From a bacterium (GTDB taxonomy: Bacteria > Cyanobacteriota > Vampirovibrionia > Gastranaerophilales > Gastranaerophilaceae), in the NCBI GenBank assembly GCA_017477685.1, contig JAFUUT010000233.1:1-10349 (forward strand): 10,349 nt of DNA. The letters run 5' to 3'. Made by a program: the position numbers and the translations under genes. Numbering within the stretch: the stretch's first letter is position 1; every line of letters starts with the position of its first letter. Positions 1-6,573 of this stretch are shown in pieces. The notes below the pieces were generated by a model. It searched no databases, was not told the origin of the DNA, and saw only the letters and a program-made list of their open reading frames with translations.

Positions 1-28
1 TAGCAAATTATTAAAATAACATAATAAA

Positions 29-57
29 TTGCACAAATTTTGTTATATCTATATTAT
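29..57 (+). promoter_or_regulatory. Candidate promoter of anmK (leaderless)
   Basis: A -35-like TTGCAC (29-34) and a -10-like TATTAT (52-57, 5 of 6 to consensus) are separated by 17 nt. Counting 7 nt from the -10 puts the transcription start on the A of the anmK ATG at 64. There is no Shine-Dalgarno between the -10 and the start, so a leaderless mRNA is the simplest reading. This is inference from motif spacing only. Confidence 0.45.
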
Positions 58-63
58 TAATGT

Positions 64-1278
64 ATGAGTGAACTAGAGGTAAAAAAAGTAATAGCCCTAA
101 TGTCCGGCACATCTTGCGACAGTATTGATGCTGGATTATGTGAAGTATATCCCGATATGTCTGTGAAATTGATTAGAGGGATAAATTTCCCGTATCCTGA
201 ACATGTCAGAGCAAAGATATTTCAGATATTTCGCGGTGAAGCTTCAGTTAAAGATATTTGCCAGATGAATTTTGTCATTGGTAAATGTTTTGCAGATGCT
301 TGCAAAATCTTGATTGAAGAATACGGCAAGCCCGATTTAATTTCTAGTCATGGACAAACTGTTTATCATTATCCGTATGACGAAAAAATAGATGATATAT
401 CAATGAAAAGTACTTTGCAAATCGGTGAAAGTTCTGTTATAGCCCAAGAAACCGGTTGTATGGTTGTGTCAAATTTCAGAGAAGCGGATATTGCTCAAGG
501 CGGTCAAGGTGCTCCGCTGGTATGTTTTGCGGATGAAAAGTGGTGGGGTAAAGGTATATCCAGACAATGCCATTCTGAATTTGATTCGGTTAATGTTTCA
601 GCCCCTCACCCTGCCTCTCTTTCCAACGGGGCGAGGGAATGTAATCGCAATTATGCAATCCAAAATATTGGCGGAATATCGAATGTCACAGTTGTTTCAA
701 AAGATTTTGATACCTTTGGTTTTGATACGGGACTTGGCAATATAATGATTGATTATTGTGCTCAGAAATATTTTTCAAAACCTTATGATAAAGATGGTGA
801 CATTGCATCAGAAGGTGTGATTTGTGAAAGCTGGCTTGAATGTTTGCTGCAAGATGAATATTATTTTGTTGAACCGCCAAAATCGACAGGCAGAGAGTAT
901 TTTAATCCTCAATATATTGAAAACTCTTTAAAATATGCCCCAAAAGATCCGAAAGATATTATTGCAACGGCTACTGCTCTAACGGCTAAAACAATTGCCG
1001 ATGCGTATGAAAGGTTTATTTACCCTAATGTCGGTATTCATGAGGCTGTAATTTGCGGCGGCGGGGCTTATAACAAAACACTTATGAAATTTCTAAGGAA
1101 ATTTTTACCTTCTTATATTGAATTGAAAACTTGCGAAGATTATGGTATTTCAAACAATTTTAAAGAGGTTATGGCATTTGCTCTGCTCGGGTATTGCACT
1201 TATTACGGCATTCCGAACAATCTGCCTTGCTGCACCGGTGCTAAAAAGCGTGTTGTTATGGGCAAAATTACGTATTAA
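64..1278 (+). CDS. anmK: Anhydro-N-acetylmuramic acid kinase
   Basis: AnmK is a cytoplasmic enzyme of peptidoglycan recycling. It hydrolyses and phosphorylates 1,6-anhydro-N-acetylmuramic acid with ATP to give MurNAc-6-phosphate. Family motifs are all present in order: phosphate-loop-like MSGTS (residues 13-17, followed by CDSID where many homologues have xDGxD), SHGQT (95-99), LQIGE (118-122), NFREADIAQGGQGAPLV (137-153), NIGGISN (201-207), GFDTGLGN (219-226, D221 being the likely catalytic Asp, with Leu at the usual Pro), KPYDKDG (239-245), PKSTGREYFN (272-281) and ICGGG (330-334). The 404 residues exceed the usual 360-390. The excess lies between GAPLV and NIGGI, where there are 47 residues against 18 in E. 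coli AnmK. That stretch is encoded by GC-rich repeat-like DNA and breaks no frame. The ATG at 64 has no Shine-Dalgarno. The enzyme is probably functional if the insert is a surface loop. Confidence 0.93.
   Translation: MSELEVKKVIALMSGTSCDSIDAGLCEVYPDMSVKLIRGINFPYPEHVRAKIFQIFRGEASVKDICQMNFVIGKCFADACKILIEEYGKPDLISSHGQTVYHYPYDEKIDDISMKSTLQIGESSVIAQETGCMVVSNFREADIAQGGQGAPLVCFADEKWWGKGISRQCHSEFDSVNVSAPHPASLSNGARECNRNYAIQNIGGISNVTVVSKDFDTFGFDTGLGNIMIDYCAQKYFSKPYDKDGDIASEGVICESWLECLLQDEYYFVEPPKSTGREYFNPQYIENSLKYAPKDPKDIIATATALTAKTIADAYERFIYPNVGIHEAVICGGGAYNKTLMKFLRKFLPSYIELKTCEDYGISNNFKEVMAFALLGYCTYYGIPNNLPCCTGAKKRVVMGKITY
553..648 (+). repeat. In-frame palindromic repeat insertion inside anmK
   Basis: This segment codes for the extra residues (about 164-195) of AnmK. 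Its core at 602-637 is strikingly GC-rich for this window and forms a hairpin: CCCTCACCCT (603-612) pairs with GGGGCGAGGG (628-637) with one mismatch and one wobble, around a 15-nt loop. It resembles the widespread CCCTCACCC...GGGCGAGGG small-repeat family; read one frame over, the core gives PLTLPLFPTGRGN, close to the familiar PLTPALSP-type translation of such repeats. Just upstream, CTGAAT and ATTCGG (576-590) form a second small stem. The edges are approximate because no uninterrupted homologue could be aligned here. Confidence 0.6.
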
Positions 1279-1283
1279 TTGTT

Positions 1284-1302
1284 TTTTGTAAATATTTGTT
1301 AA
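1284..1302 (+). promoter_or_regulatory. Candidate operator: TTTGT direct repeat, copy 1
   Basis: TTTTGTAAATATTTGTTAA lies upstream of the ATPase/peptidase gene. It matches 17 of 19 bases of the site at 3744-3762 and contains two TTTGT half-sites 10 bp apart, a geometry typical of direct-repeat sites bound by OmpR/PhoB-class regulators. No regulator is identified, and AT-rich background could produce part of the match. Confidence 0.3.
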
Positions 1303-1448
1303 CCTTAAAACAAATTCGCTAAAAGCAAGTTATAGTAATTATTTTAGCCATATGTCATAATATTTGATTTTTTTATTTTGCGCAATTTTTTAAAAAACGA
1401 CGTTTTACTATATGTGTAGTGTAGTGAAAATATAAGGTGGTATTCTTT

Positions 1449-3686
1449 ATGGAAATTTCATCTCTTAGACCAGTTGTTGGTCAAGTGTCTTGTCCAAATT
1501 TATTAAAAAATTCCGGTGCAAATCAAATATCTGATAATAGCATTTCATTTTCAGGCGGAAATAACCCATCAGGAAATGACAAAAAGTATTCCAAAAAACA
1601 GTTGTATGCGGCATTACTTGCAAGTACAATCGGTTCGGCAGCCATAGTCGGAGCAATAATGCATGGCAGAACTTCAAGAATAATATCGAGATTTGAAAGA
1701 AGTATTAATGATTTATCCGGAAGAAACAGACGATTATCAAATGATGCATCTGATTTAAAATTACGTTTAAATCGTGAAAAGAGTGATAACGCAACTTTGT
1801 TGCGTGATAAAGAACAGTTTGAACGTGCCTGCGAAAGTCTTAAAAGTTCTAACGAGCAGCTTAAAGGAGATAATGCTCGTTTACAAGAACGTTTAAATGC
1901 GGCGATAGAAGCATCTAATACCCCTGAAGAAAAGGCTTTGTATGCCCGCTATAAAGCGCAATTCAATGGCGCAGAATTGGATTATGATCCAACAAGGCCT
2001 CCTGTAACAGGAATTGTTAATCCTTCAAAAGCTAAAGGTCCGGTATATCCTGCGGAACATGTTCCGACATCATTACGCTCAGATATAGTAGATAGCTATA
2101 TACCGCCGGTAGGGGGAGACGGGAGATTTGATTTCCGATTCTCAACAAGCCCTGAAATGCATATTACTAAAGTTGAGTCGAAAGATTTTGAACCTATGAG
2201 TAAGGTTTCTACAAGTATAAGTGAAAGTTATGCTGACTCTGTACAGTGGGATAATGATAAAATTGCCCGTGATATACTTCAAAATTTCTATGATGGTCAC
2301 GGTCAAACTTTAGATGGTGTAAGATTACATTTTGAACCTGTTTCAAACGGAAGATATAAAATCAGAATAGAAGGATTATCTACGTATTCTCCTGATAAAG
2401 CGATATTTATCGGTGAATCTACAAAACGTAATGATCCTAATGCTGCAGGCAATTATGGTGAAGGTCTTAAAATGGCAGCTTTAAAACTTCTGCGAGATAA
2501 AGGTGCAACAAAAGTTGATATTGGATCTGATAATTGGAAATTATCATACTCGCTGGATAAAAGTTCTCTGGCTGATAAACGTGTATTGACATATTCTATG
2601 GATAAAACTCCAAAATATGATGGCAATTATGTTGAATTTGAAACAAGTGATAAAGATTTGCTTGAAAAATTCAGACTTACGTTGAAAAGATTTTACTCAA
2701 GCGGCAATTCACATTTTAAATGTCCTGACTTTGAAAATAGTTATATAGGTATTAAAAAATTAGGTCCAAAAGAAAAAGGCGGATTGTACATTGCCGGTCA
2801 ACGTTTTGAATTTGGTGGAGATTATGACGGTTTGCCTGGTGTCGTACTCTTTGTGAAACAGAAACCGCCGATAAAAGTCCTTGATCCATCAAGAGACAGA
2901 ACATCAATAAATACCTCTCAGCTTGAAAATATTGCACAATGGATTGCTGAGAATGCAAGCCGTAGCGAAAAATTGAGTATTCTAAAAGCATTAGAAGAAT
3001 ATGGATATAAAGTTGACTATAGCAAGGAGACTCCTATGCATAATTTTGTAAGGCATTTCGTAAACAAATGTAAATATGCAGATATACCTCTTAAAGATGT
3101 ACAGTTCCCGGCCAATTATGTTGCTTACTCCTCTTGTGATGATGATATCGTGCGTAGTCTACGCCAAGCCGGATATATGATATTTGACGAACAATATCAA
3201 TATATAGGTATGCGCACTATTTCTCAAGTTGTCGGAGATGCAAGGAAACATGTTCCAGTTCTTCCAAATAGCGTTCAACAGAAAAAAATATTAATACTTA
3301 AAGAGGCATTGAAAAAACTTGCACCGTCTTTGGAAGGTCATCATTTTACTCCAAGTGAACTAGATGCAAAAATATTTATGTTTGATAAAAATGCAAAAGG
3401 TGAAAACAGGATGTATGGTGGCTGCTGTGCAGAAGCAATTACAGATTTTGGTAAATCTTTAGGTTTCTGGATTGAAAGAGAATATTTGGATGGTTCAAAA
3501 TTTAGTGATGTTTTGGAAACTGCTTTGCATGAATTATCGCACAAAGCAGGCGGTGATAGCAATTCTTCTTTCGGTTATAAGTTAACTAATGTCAACCAAG
3601 ATGTTATTAAACAAATTTTAACTAATCCTAGAACGAAAGCGGAACTTTCCGCGTTAAATAGACTGTGGGATGATTTAGCCACTTAG
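1449..3686 (+). CDS. Membrane-anchored GHKL ATPase with C-terminal HExxH metallopeptidase
   Basis: This 745-residue protein is numbered from the ATG at 1449, chosen over an upstream in-frame GTG at 1437 because AAGGTGG (1434-1440) sits 8 nt before the ATG. Domains in order: a polar N-terminus with ISFSGGN (32-38); one hydrophobic segment (about 53-73); a coiled coil rich in Arg, Asn and Glu (about 74-156); a linker; then a Bergerat-fold ATPase with N-box RDILQNFYDG (274-283, N279), a GES loop and the lid motif GNYGEGLK (334-341), followed by SRDRTSIN (481-488). The usual DxGxG box is replaced by IEGLS. The C-terminal part has ALHELSH (692-698; H694, E695, H698) followed by GGDSNSSF, with D703 as a possible third ligand, like small zinc proteases. 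ATP-driven regulation of an attached protease is inference; substrate and topology are unknown. A strong terminator follows, so the gene seems monocistronic. Confidence 0.8.
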   Translation: MEISSLRPVVGQVSCPNLLKNSGANQISDNSISFSGGNNPSGNDKKYSKKQLYAALLASTIGSAAIVGAIMHGRTSRIISRFERSINDLSGRNRRLSNDASDLKLRLNREKSDNATLLRDKEQFERACESLKSSNEQLKGDNARLQERLNAAIEASNTPEEKALYARYKAQFNGAELDYDPTRPPVTGIVNPSKAKGPVYPAEHVPTSLRSDIVDSYIPPVGGDGRFDFRFSTSPEMHITKVESKDFEPMSKVSTSISESYADSVQWDNDKIARDILQNFYDGHGQTLDGVRLHFEPVSNGRYKIRIEGLSTYSPDKAIFIGESTKRNDPNAAGNYGEGLKMAALKLLRDKGATKVDIGSDNWKLSYSLDKSSLADKRVLTYSMDKTPKYDGNYVEFETSDKDLLEKFRLTLKRFYSSGNSHFKCPDFENSYIGIKKLGPKEKGGLYIAGQRFEFGGDYDGLPGVVLFVKQKPPIKVLDPSRDRTSINTSQLENIAQWIAENASRSEKLSILKALEEYGYKVDYSKETPMHNFVRHFVNKCKYADIPLKDVQFPANYVAYSSCDDDIVRSLRQAGYMIFDEQYQYIGMRTISQVVGDARKHVPVLPNSVQQKKILILKEALKKLAPSLEGHHFTPSELDAKIFMFDKNAKGENRMYGGCCAEAITDFGKSLGFWIEREYLDGSKFSDVLETALHELSHKAGGDSNSSFGYKLTNVNQDVIKQILTNPRTKAELSALNRLWDDLAT

Positions 3687-3706
3687 TTTTAAGAAAATGT
3701 ATATTC

Positions 3707-3741
3707 AGGAGACCGTGTAAATTTTTTACACGGTCTCCTTT
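3707..3741 (+). terminator. Rho-independent terminator after the ATPase/peptidase gene
   Basis: A perfect 15-bp stem (3707-3721 with 3725-3739) with a TTT loop is followed by a short T run. The arm AGGAGACCGTGTAAA pairs exactly with its partner. It lies 21 nt after the stop codon. Confidence 0.88.
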
Positions 3742-3743
3742 CA

Positions 3744-3762
3744 TTTTGTAAACATTTGTAAA
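3744..3762 (+). promoter_or_regulatory. Candidate operator: TTTGT direct repeat, copy 2
   Basis: TTTTGTAAACATTTGTAAA matches the site at 1284-1302 at 17 of 19 positions and keeps the same 10-bp spacing of TTTGT half-sites. It stands about 85 nt before the first small gene of the next unit. A shorter relative, TTTTGTAAATA, is at 5167-5177 upstream of the gene at 5250. This is a sequence observation; a binding protein is not known. Confidence 0.3.
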
Positions 3763-3806
3763 AACTTATTTCTATCTCCTAAAGTTTTTTTTAAAGGTAG
3801 CCGATT

Positions 3807-3841
3807 ACTCCTTTGTAAGCAATATATATTTTTTAAGGAGT
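3807..3841 (+). promoter_or_regulatory. Leader hairpin that can mask the ribosome binding site
   Basis: ACTCCTT (3807-3813) is the exact reverse complement of AAGGAGT (3835-3841), which contains the Shine-Dalgarno AAGGAG of the gene starting at 3848. The 7-bp stem with a 21-nt AT-rich loop would hide the site. A second anti-Shine-Dalgarno-like CTCCT lies at 3776-3780. This could make translation conditional, or could be chance pairing. Confidence 0.35.
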
Positions 3842-3847
3842 GTAGAA

Positions 3848-4060
3848 ATGTCTGAGAAAAAAATTATGGATGTCGAAGATTTAATGCTTGATTATGCTGA
3901 AATGACCAGTTTTGATTTTGGGTCATTATCAAATGATGAGATGGATACATTAAACAGAATTACAAATAACGAGTATGCGAAAAAACCTTACGCTTTCAAA
4001 TACGGCAACTTTAAATTGTCGGATTTCTTCCACGAGTTGCTGTTTGATAAAGGCGAATAG
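3848..4060 (+). CDS. Small acidic protein of unknown function
   Basis: I do not recognise this 70-residue protein. It is acidic, has no signal peptide or membrane segment, and looks helical, with DVEDLMLDYAEMTSFDFG near the start and LSDFFHELLFDKGE at the end. The start is firm: AAGGAG (3835-3840) is 7 nt before the ATG. It is followed by another small gene 24 nt downstream in the same reading frame, separated by a single TAG. Its closing LFDKG recurs near the start of that neighbour, so the two probably belong to one unit. The leader contains a hairpin that may hide the ribosome binding site. A role as a small regulator or partner protein is possible, but nothing in the sequence proves it. 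Confidence 0.7.
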   Translation: MSEKKIMDVEDLMLDYAEMTSFDFGSLSNDEMDTLNRITNNEYAKKPYAFKYGNFKLSDFFHELLFDKGE

Positions 4061-4084
4061 CTGAAGATTTTGGAGATATGTAAA

Positions 4085-4324
4085 ATGGAAGACACAGAAA
4101 AAATGCTGTTTGACAAAGGCTGTTTCCTTCCCGGATGGGTAGAAGATACCGTGCAGGAAGACCAAATGCCGATTTCTCAAGTTCATATTGCAAGAAATAA
4201 AGACCTCGCGACCTTGCAAAAAGAACTTGAAGAAATCAAAGAACATATTGAAGATGTTAAAGAAAGAGAATGGCATTTGGCAAGATTGTTATATTTCCAT
4301 AATAATGATTTTGCTAAAGAATAA
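4085..4324 (+). CDS. Small coiled-coil protein of unknown function
   Basis: This 79-residue protein starts at the ATG at 4085, supported by GGAGA (4072-4076) about 8 nt upstream; an in-frame TTG at 4070 overlaps that site and is less likely. Residues 8-12 are LFDKG, the same five residues that end the preceding protein, encoded by a 15-of-16-nt direct repeat (4039-4054 and 4105-4120). Residues about 41-67 (LATLQKELEEIKEHIEDVKE) form a clear coiled coil, ending in a short aromatic tail. No family is recognised. The reading frame is open from 3848 through this gene except for the TAG at 4058. The pair could therefore be a longer gene split by a nonsense change, or two genes that share a motif. 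A terminator follows. Confidence 0.7.
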   Translation: MEDTEKMLFDKGCFLPGWVEDTVQEDQMPISQVHIARNKDLATLQKELEEIKEHIEDVKEREWHLARLLYFHNNDFAKE

Positions 4325-4360
4325 CGACTACCAGACACTACTTTACACACACAACTTTAC

Positions 4361-4396
4361 AAGCCATAACAAATGTTTATGGCTTTTTGTTTGTTT
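4361..4396 (+). terminator. Rho-independent terminator after the small gene pair
   Basis: AAGCCATAA (4361-4369) pairs perfectly with TTATGGCTT (4377-4385) around a 7-nt loop, followed by a T-rich tail (TTTGTTTGTTT). Confidence 0.82.
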
Positions 4397-4400
4397 GAGC

Positions 4401-4406
4401 TAATAT
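4401..4406 (+). promoter_or_regulatory. Candidate -10 element of the DUF2400 gene (leaderless)
   Basis: TAATAT ends 7 nt before the A of the ATG at 4413, and no Shine-Dalgarno lies between. The -35 region would overlap the preceding terminator and is poor (TTATGG, 4377-4382). The call rests on the same geometry at anmK and at 6574. Confidence 0.35.
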
Positions 4407-4412
4407 TTTGTT

Positions 4413-5150
4413 ATGATTACGAAAAATGAATTAGACAAGCTAGTTGAAAAATACGAAAATCCTGATTTTATAAAGGATGATCCCGTACAATTCATTCACA
4501 GGTATAATGATAAAAAGGATATTGAACTTGCTGGTTTTATAGCATCACTGCTTGCATACGGAAGCAGAAAACAGTTTATCAAAAAGCTGGATGAACTTTT
4601 GGTTGATATTGCTCAAGATGAACCGTTGAATTTTGTTCAAAATTTTGAACCTGAAATCATAGGCGATTTTAATTATCGTTTTGGCAAACCTGTTGATTTT
4701 ATTTCGATATTTAAAATTCTAAAAGAGCTGTATAATACGTCAGATGGTCTTGAAGAACTTTTTAAATGCGGATATAAGCAAAACAAATTATTTGAAACTG
4801 TCGTTTATTACTTTTATAAGCGTGCAGACAAAAATGTCGGGCAGGGCTTTTATCATATGATTCCAAATCCTGATAATGGCGGCGCGATGAAGCGTATGTG
4901 TATGTACTTAAGGTGGATGGTCAGAAAAAGTTCTGTTGATGTCGGGATTTGGAATTTTATGAAACCTTCGGAGTTGTATATTCCTTTAGATGTTCATGTG
5001 GGCAGAATTTCACGTCAAATGGGACTTTTAACAAGAAAGGCAAATGATTTTAAAGCGGTAATTGAACTTACAAACAAATTGAAAGAATTTGACCTTGAAG
5101 ACCCTATAAAATATGATTTTGCAATGTTTGGCTACGGGGTGAATGAATAA
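4413..5150 (+). CDS. TIGR02757 / DUF2400 family protein
   Basis: This 245-residue protein matches the DUF2400 family along its whole length. Visible signatures are DDPVQFIHRY (22-31), IELAGFIASLLAYGSRKQ (37-54), MIPNPDNGGAMKR (149-161), the strongly conserved MYLRWMVRK..VDVGIW (164-180), PLDVHVGRISRQMGL (191-205) and LEDPIKYDFAMFGYG (228-242). The length is normal for the family and the end is intact. The biochemical role is not established to my knowledge. The arrangement of helices and the PLDxH motif invite comparison with helix-hairpin-helix DNA glycosylases, but I would not assign that activity. No signal peptide, so cytoplasmic. The start has no Shine-Dalgarno, and a -10-like element lies 7 nt ahead. 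It is flanked by a terminator upstream and a separately led gene downstream, so it is probably monocistronic. Confidence 0.88.
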   Translation: MITKNELDKLVEKYENPDFIKDDPVQFIHRYNDKKDIELAGFIASLLAYGSRKQFIKKLDELLVDIAQDEPLNFVQNFEPEIIGDFNYRFGKPVDFISIFKILKELYNTSDGLEELFKCGYKQNKLFETVVYYFYKRADKNVGQGFYHMIPNPDNGGAMKRMCMYLRWMVRKSSVDVGIWNFMKPSELYIPLDVHVGRISRQMGLLTRKANDFKAVIELTNKLKEFDLEDPIKYDFAMFGYGVNE

Positions 5151-5249
5151 AATAAAATGTATAAATTTTTGTAAATAAATAAGATATGGTAGCAAAAAAA
5201 ATTTTGTTTGGTTTTAATATTATAGTAACACATAGGTAAGGAGGAAAAA

Positions 5250-5639
5250 ATGCGTATCAATCCGATATCGTACAATACAAATTTATATTTTGGAAATGAA
5301 TTGGCTAAAAATATTGCTGAGAGGGCAACTGACAGAATGAAACTGCAGGGTGTAAGGAACTCTCTGAATAAAGACAAAGAACAAGGTGTTAATGATTATG
5401 ACGGCACAATATTTAGAGAAGAGGATGCTTATCCTATCTTAGACAAATTGGAAAAAGAATTTTCTAAAGAAGATATTGGCGGCTACGGTGATACATTGGA
5501 GTGGTGCGATTCTTTTATGGATAATCTTAGTAATCATTCGTTGTCACAGGATAAAAGCCTGTCTAAAAATACAAGAAATGCTCTGATTTTAAGCTATTTA
5601 AACAGATTAGCTGATTTTTCACAAGAAATTCAAGCTTAG
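5250..5639 (+). CDS. Small protein of unknown function with N-terminal FGN motif
   Basis: I do not recognise this 129-residue protein. The start is strongly supported: AAGGAGG (5238-5244) is 5 nt before the ATG. The N-terminus MRINPISYNTNLYFGNEL resembles the polar leader plus Phe-x-Gly motif of the ATPase/peptidase protein at 1449 (ISFSGGN). The rest is charged and probably helical, with EEDAYPILDKLEKEF and a C-terminal helix NALILSYLNRLADFSQEI. There is no hydrophobic segment and no cysteine pair or catalytic motif. It has a Trp-Cys (EWCDSF) in the centre. The gene converges with the minus-strand TPR gene. A cytoplasmic or targeted accessory protein is possible; function cannot be inferred. 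Confidence 0.75.
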   Translation: MRINPISYNTNLYFGNELAKNIAERATDRMKLQGVRNSLNKDKEQGVNDYDGTIFREEDAYPILDKLEKEFSKEDIGGYGDTLEWCDSFMDNLSNHSLSQDKSLSKNTRNALILSYLNRLADFSQEIQA

Positions 5640-5684
5640 ACAAATATAGAATTGGCAAAGAATAGCGTTATAAAATAGGCCATA

Positions 5685-5711
5685 CCTAAAACCGGTTTTT
5701 ATTTAAACCAG
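5685..5711 (-). terminator. Possible terminator of the TPR gene
   Basis: Read on the minus strand, CTGGTTT pairs with AAACCGG (7 bp, one T-G wobble) around a 6-nt loop and is followed by TTTTAGG. The 5' arm overlaps the end of the coding region, and the stop codon lies at the stem-loop junction. On the + strand there is no T tail, so it would act only for the minus-strand gene. Confidence 0.4.
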
Positions 5712-6455
5712 TGATAAATTGGTGTGCTTTGAATTATTTTTTCTCAGTTCGTTCACACGTTTCATTACGTAGTTTGCGTGTTCATCTTGGGGACTGCATT
5801 CTAAAAACTTGTGATAATATCTTTTGGCATCTGTTTGTTTACCCAGTTTATCAAGACAAACTCCAATATCAAAATATGCTTTTGAGTAATGCGGATTAAT
5901 TTTTAAAACATTTTTATACAACGCTAATGCAGGTCTGTACAATTCCATTTTCATTAAAAGCTGCGATTTTCTTAAATATGCATTCAGGTATGTCGGAGAT
6001 GTTTCAATGAGCTTTTGATAAATCATCATTGCCATATCCTGTTCATCGCACTGTTCGTGCGCCAAACCAAGGTTATAAATAGCATCAGGATTTTCCGGCT
6101 CAAGTTCGATTGAGCGAATGAAACATTTTATTGCTTTGCAAGGGGTTTCATCTTTCAAATGGCAAAGCCCGAGTTCATAAAAAGTTTCAGAATTGTTCAT
6201 GTCAAGTTTTGCGGCTTTTTCAAGCGCCGAAATTGCTTTTTGAATTTTGCCTAAATTTTTATAACAAACACCCAGCCCAAAATATGTTTCAGGGTTGTTG
6301 CGGTCAATAAGTACCGAATTCAAGTAGTTTGAAACGGCCTCTTTAAATGAACATTTTGTTCTTAGTAAATCAGCCTTATTTTTCAATATTTGTTGCGCTT
6401 TTTGCCGTTTAATCGGGGTACTCATGTACTCTGATTTTCTATTTTGTTCTTTCAA
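5703..6455 (-). CDS. Tetratricopeptide repeat (TPR) protein
   Basis: The 250-residue product is nearly all TPR helices. Repeats lie at about residues 56-89, 90-123, 124-157, 158-191 and 192-225, with a degenerate one at 20-53. Typical cores are ETYFGLGVCYKNLGKIQKAI, TFYELGLCHLKDETPCKAI, DAIYNLGLAHEQCDEQDMAM and KAYFDIGVCLDKLGKQTDA. TPRs form a scaffold for protein-protein contacts; the partner is unknown. The N-terminus is basic and polar with no signal peptide or membrane segment, so it is probably cytoplasmic. The start is TTG at 6455: AGAGGA (complement of 6463-6468) is 7 nt upstream, a better match than the internal ATG 30 nt further in. It is transcribed divergently from the exported paralogs, so the roughly 120-bp spacer (6456-6573) may serve both units. 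Confidence 0.88.
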   Translation of the reverse strand: MKEQNRKSEYMSTPIKRQKAQQILKNKADLLRTKCSFKEAVSNYLNSVLIDRNNPETYFGLGVCYKNLGKIQKAISALEKAAKLDMNNSETFYELGLCHLKDETPCKAIKCFIRSIELEPENPDAIYNLGLAHEQCDEQDMAMMIYQKLIETSPTYLNAYLRKSQLLMKMELYRPALALYKNVLKINPHYSKAYFDIGVCLDKLGKQTDAKRYYHKFLECSPQDEHANYVMKRVNELRKNNSKHTNLSLV

Positions 6456-6537
6456 CTCTTATTCCTCTTACGCCAATAATTTTAGACATTTTTTTATATG
6501 GGCATAACAATCGGATGATTTAAAAATTAATCAATCA

Positions 6538-6567
6538 TTGGATTTATTATCTTGCTTGTGCTATAAA
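6538..6567 (+). promoter_or_regulatory. Candidate promoter of the exported-paralog operon (leaderless)
   Basis: TTGGAT (6538-6543) and TATAAA (6562-6567) are 18 nt apart. The -10 ends 7 nt before the ATG at 6574. There is no Shine-Dalgarno, so transcription probably begins on the start codon. An upstream in-frame TTG (6538) would fall inside the -35 and is unlikely as a start. Confidence 0.45.
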
Positions 6568-6573
6568 ATTGGT

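Noticed and set aside
464..745. Open frame of 93 codons overlapping anmK
   Set aside because: It is a shadow of anmK in another frame. It is notable only because it translates the GC-rich repeat as PLTLPLFPTGRGN.
1318..1348. Weak hairpin GCTAAAA / TTTTAGC after anmK
   Set aside because: Seven mostly A-T pairs with a 17-nt loop and no T tail do not make a credible terminator.
2752..2991. Minus-strand open frame inside the ATPase/peptidase gene
   Set aside because: It lies antisense to a well-supported domain-coding region and has no ribosome binding site or recognisable protein character.
4058..4060. Recoding of TAG as a sense codon in this organism
   Set aside because: TAG also ends the genes at 1449 and 5250 in positions consistent with true ends, so general reassignment is not supported.
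3950..4276. Minus-strand open frame of 108 codons across the two small genes
   Set aside because: The two + strand genes have good ribosome binding sites and a coiled-coil pattern. The antisense frame is Phe-rich, typical of the complement of Lys/Glu-rich coding DNA.
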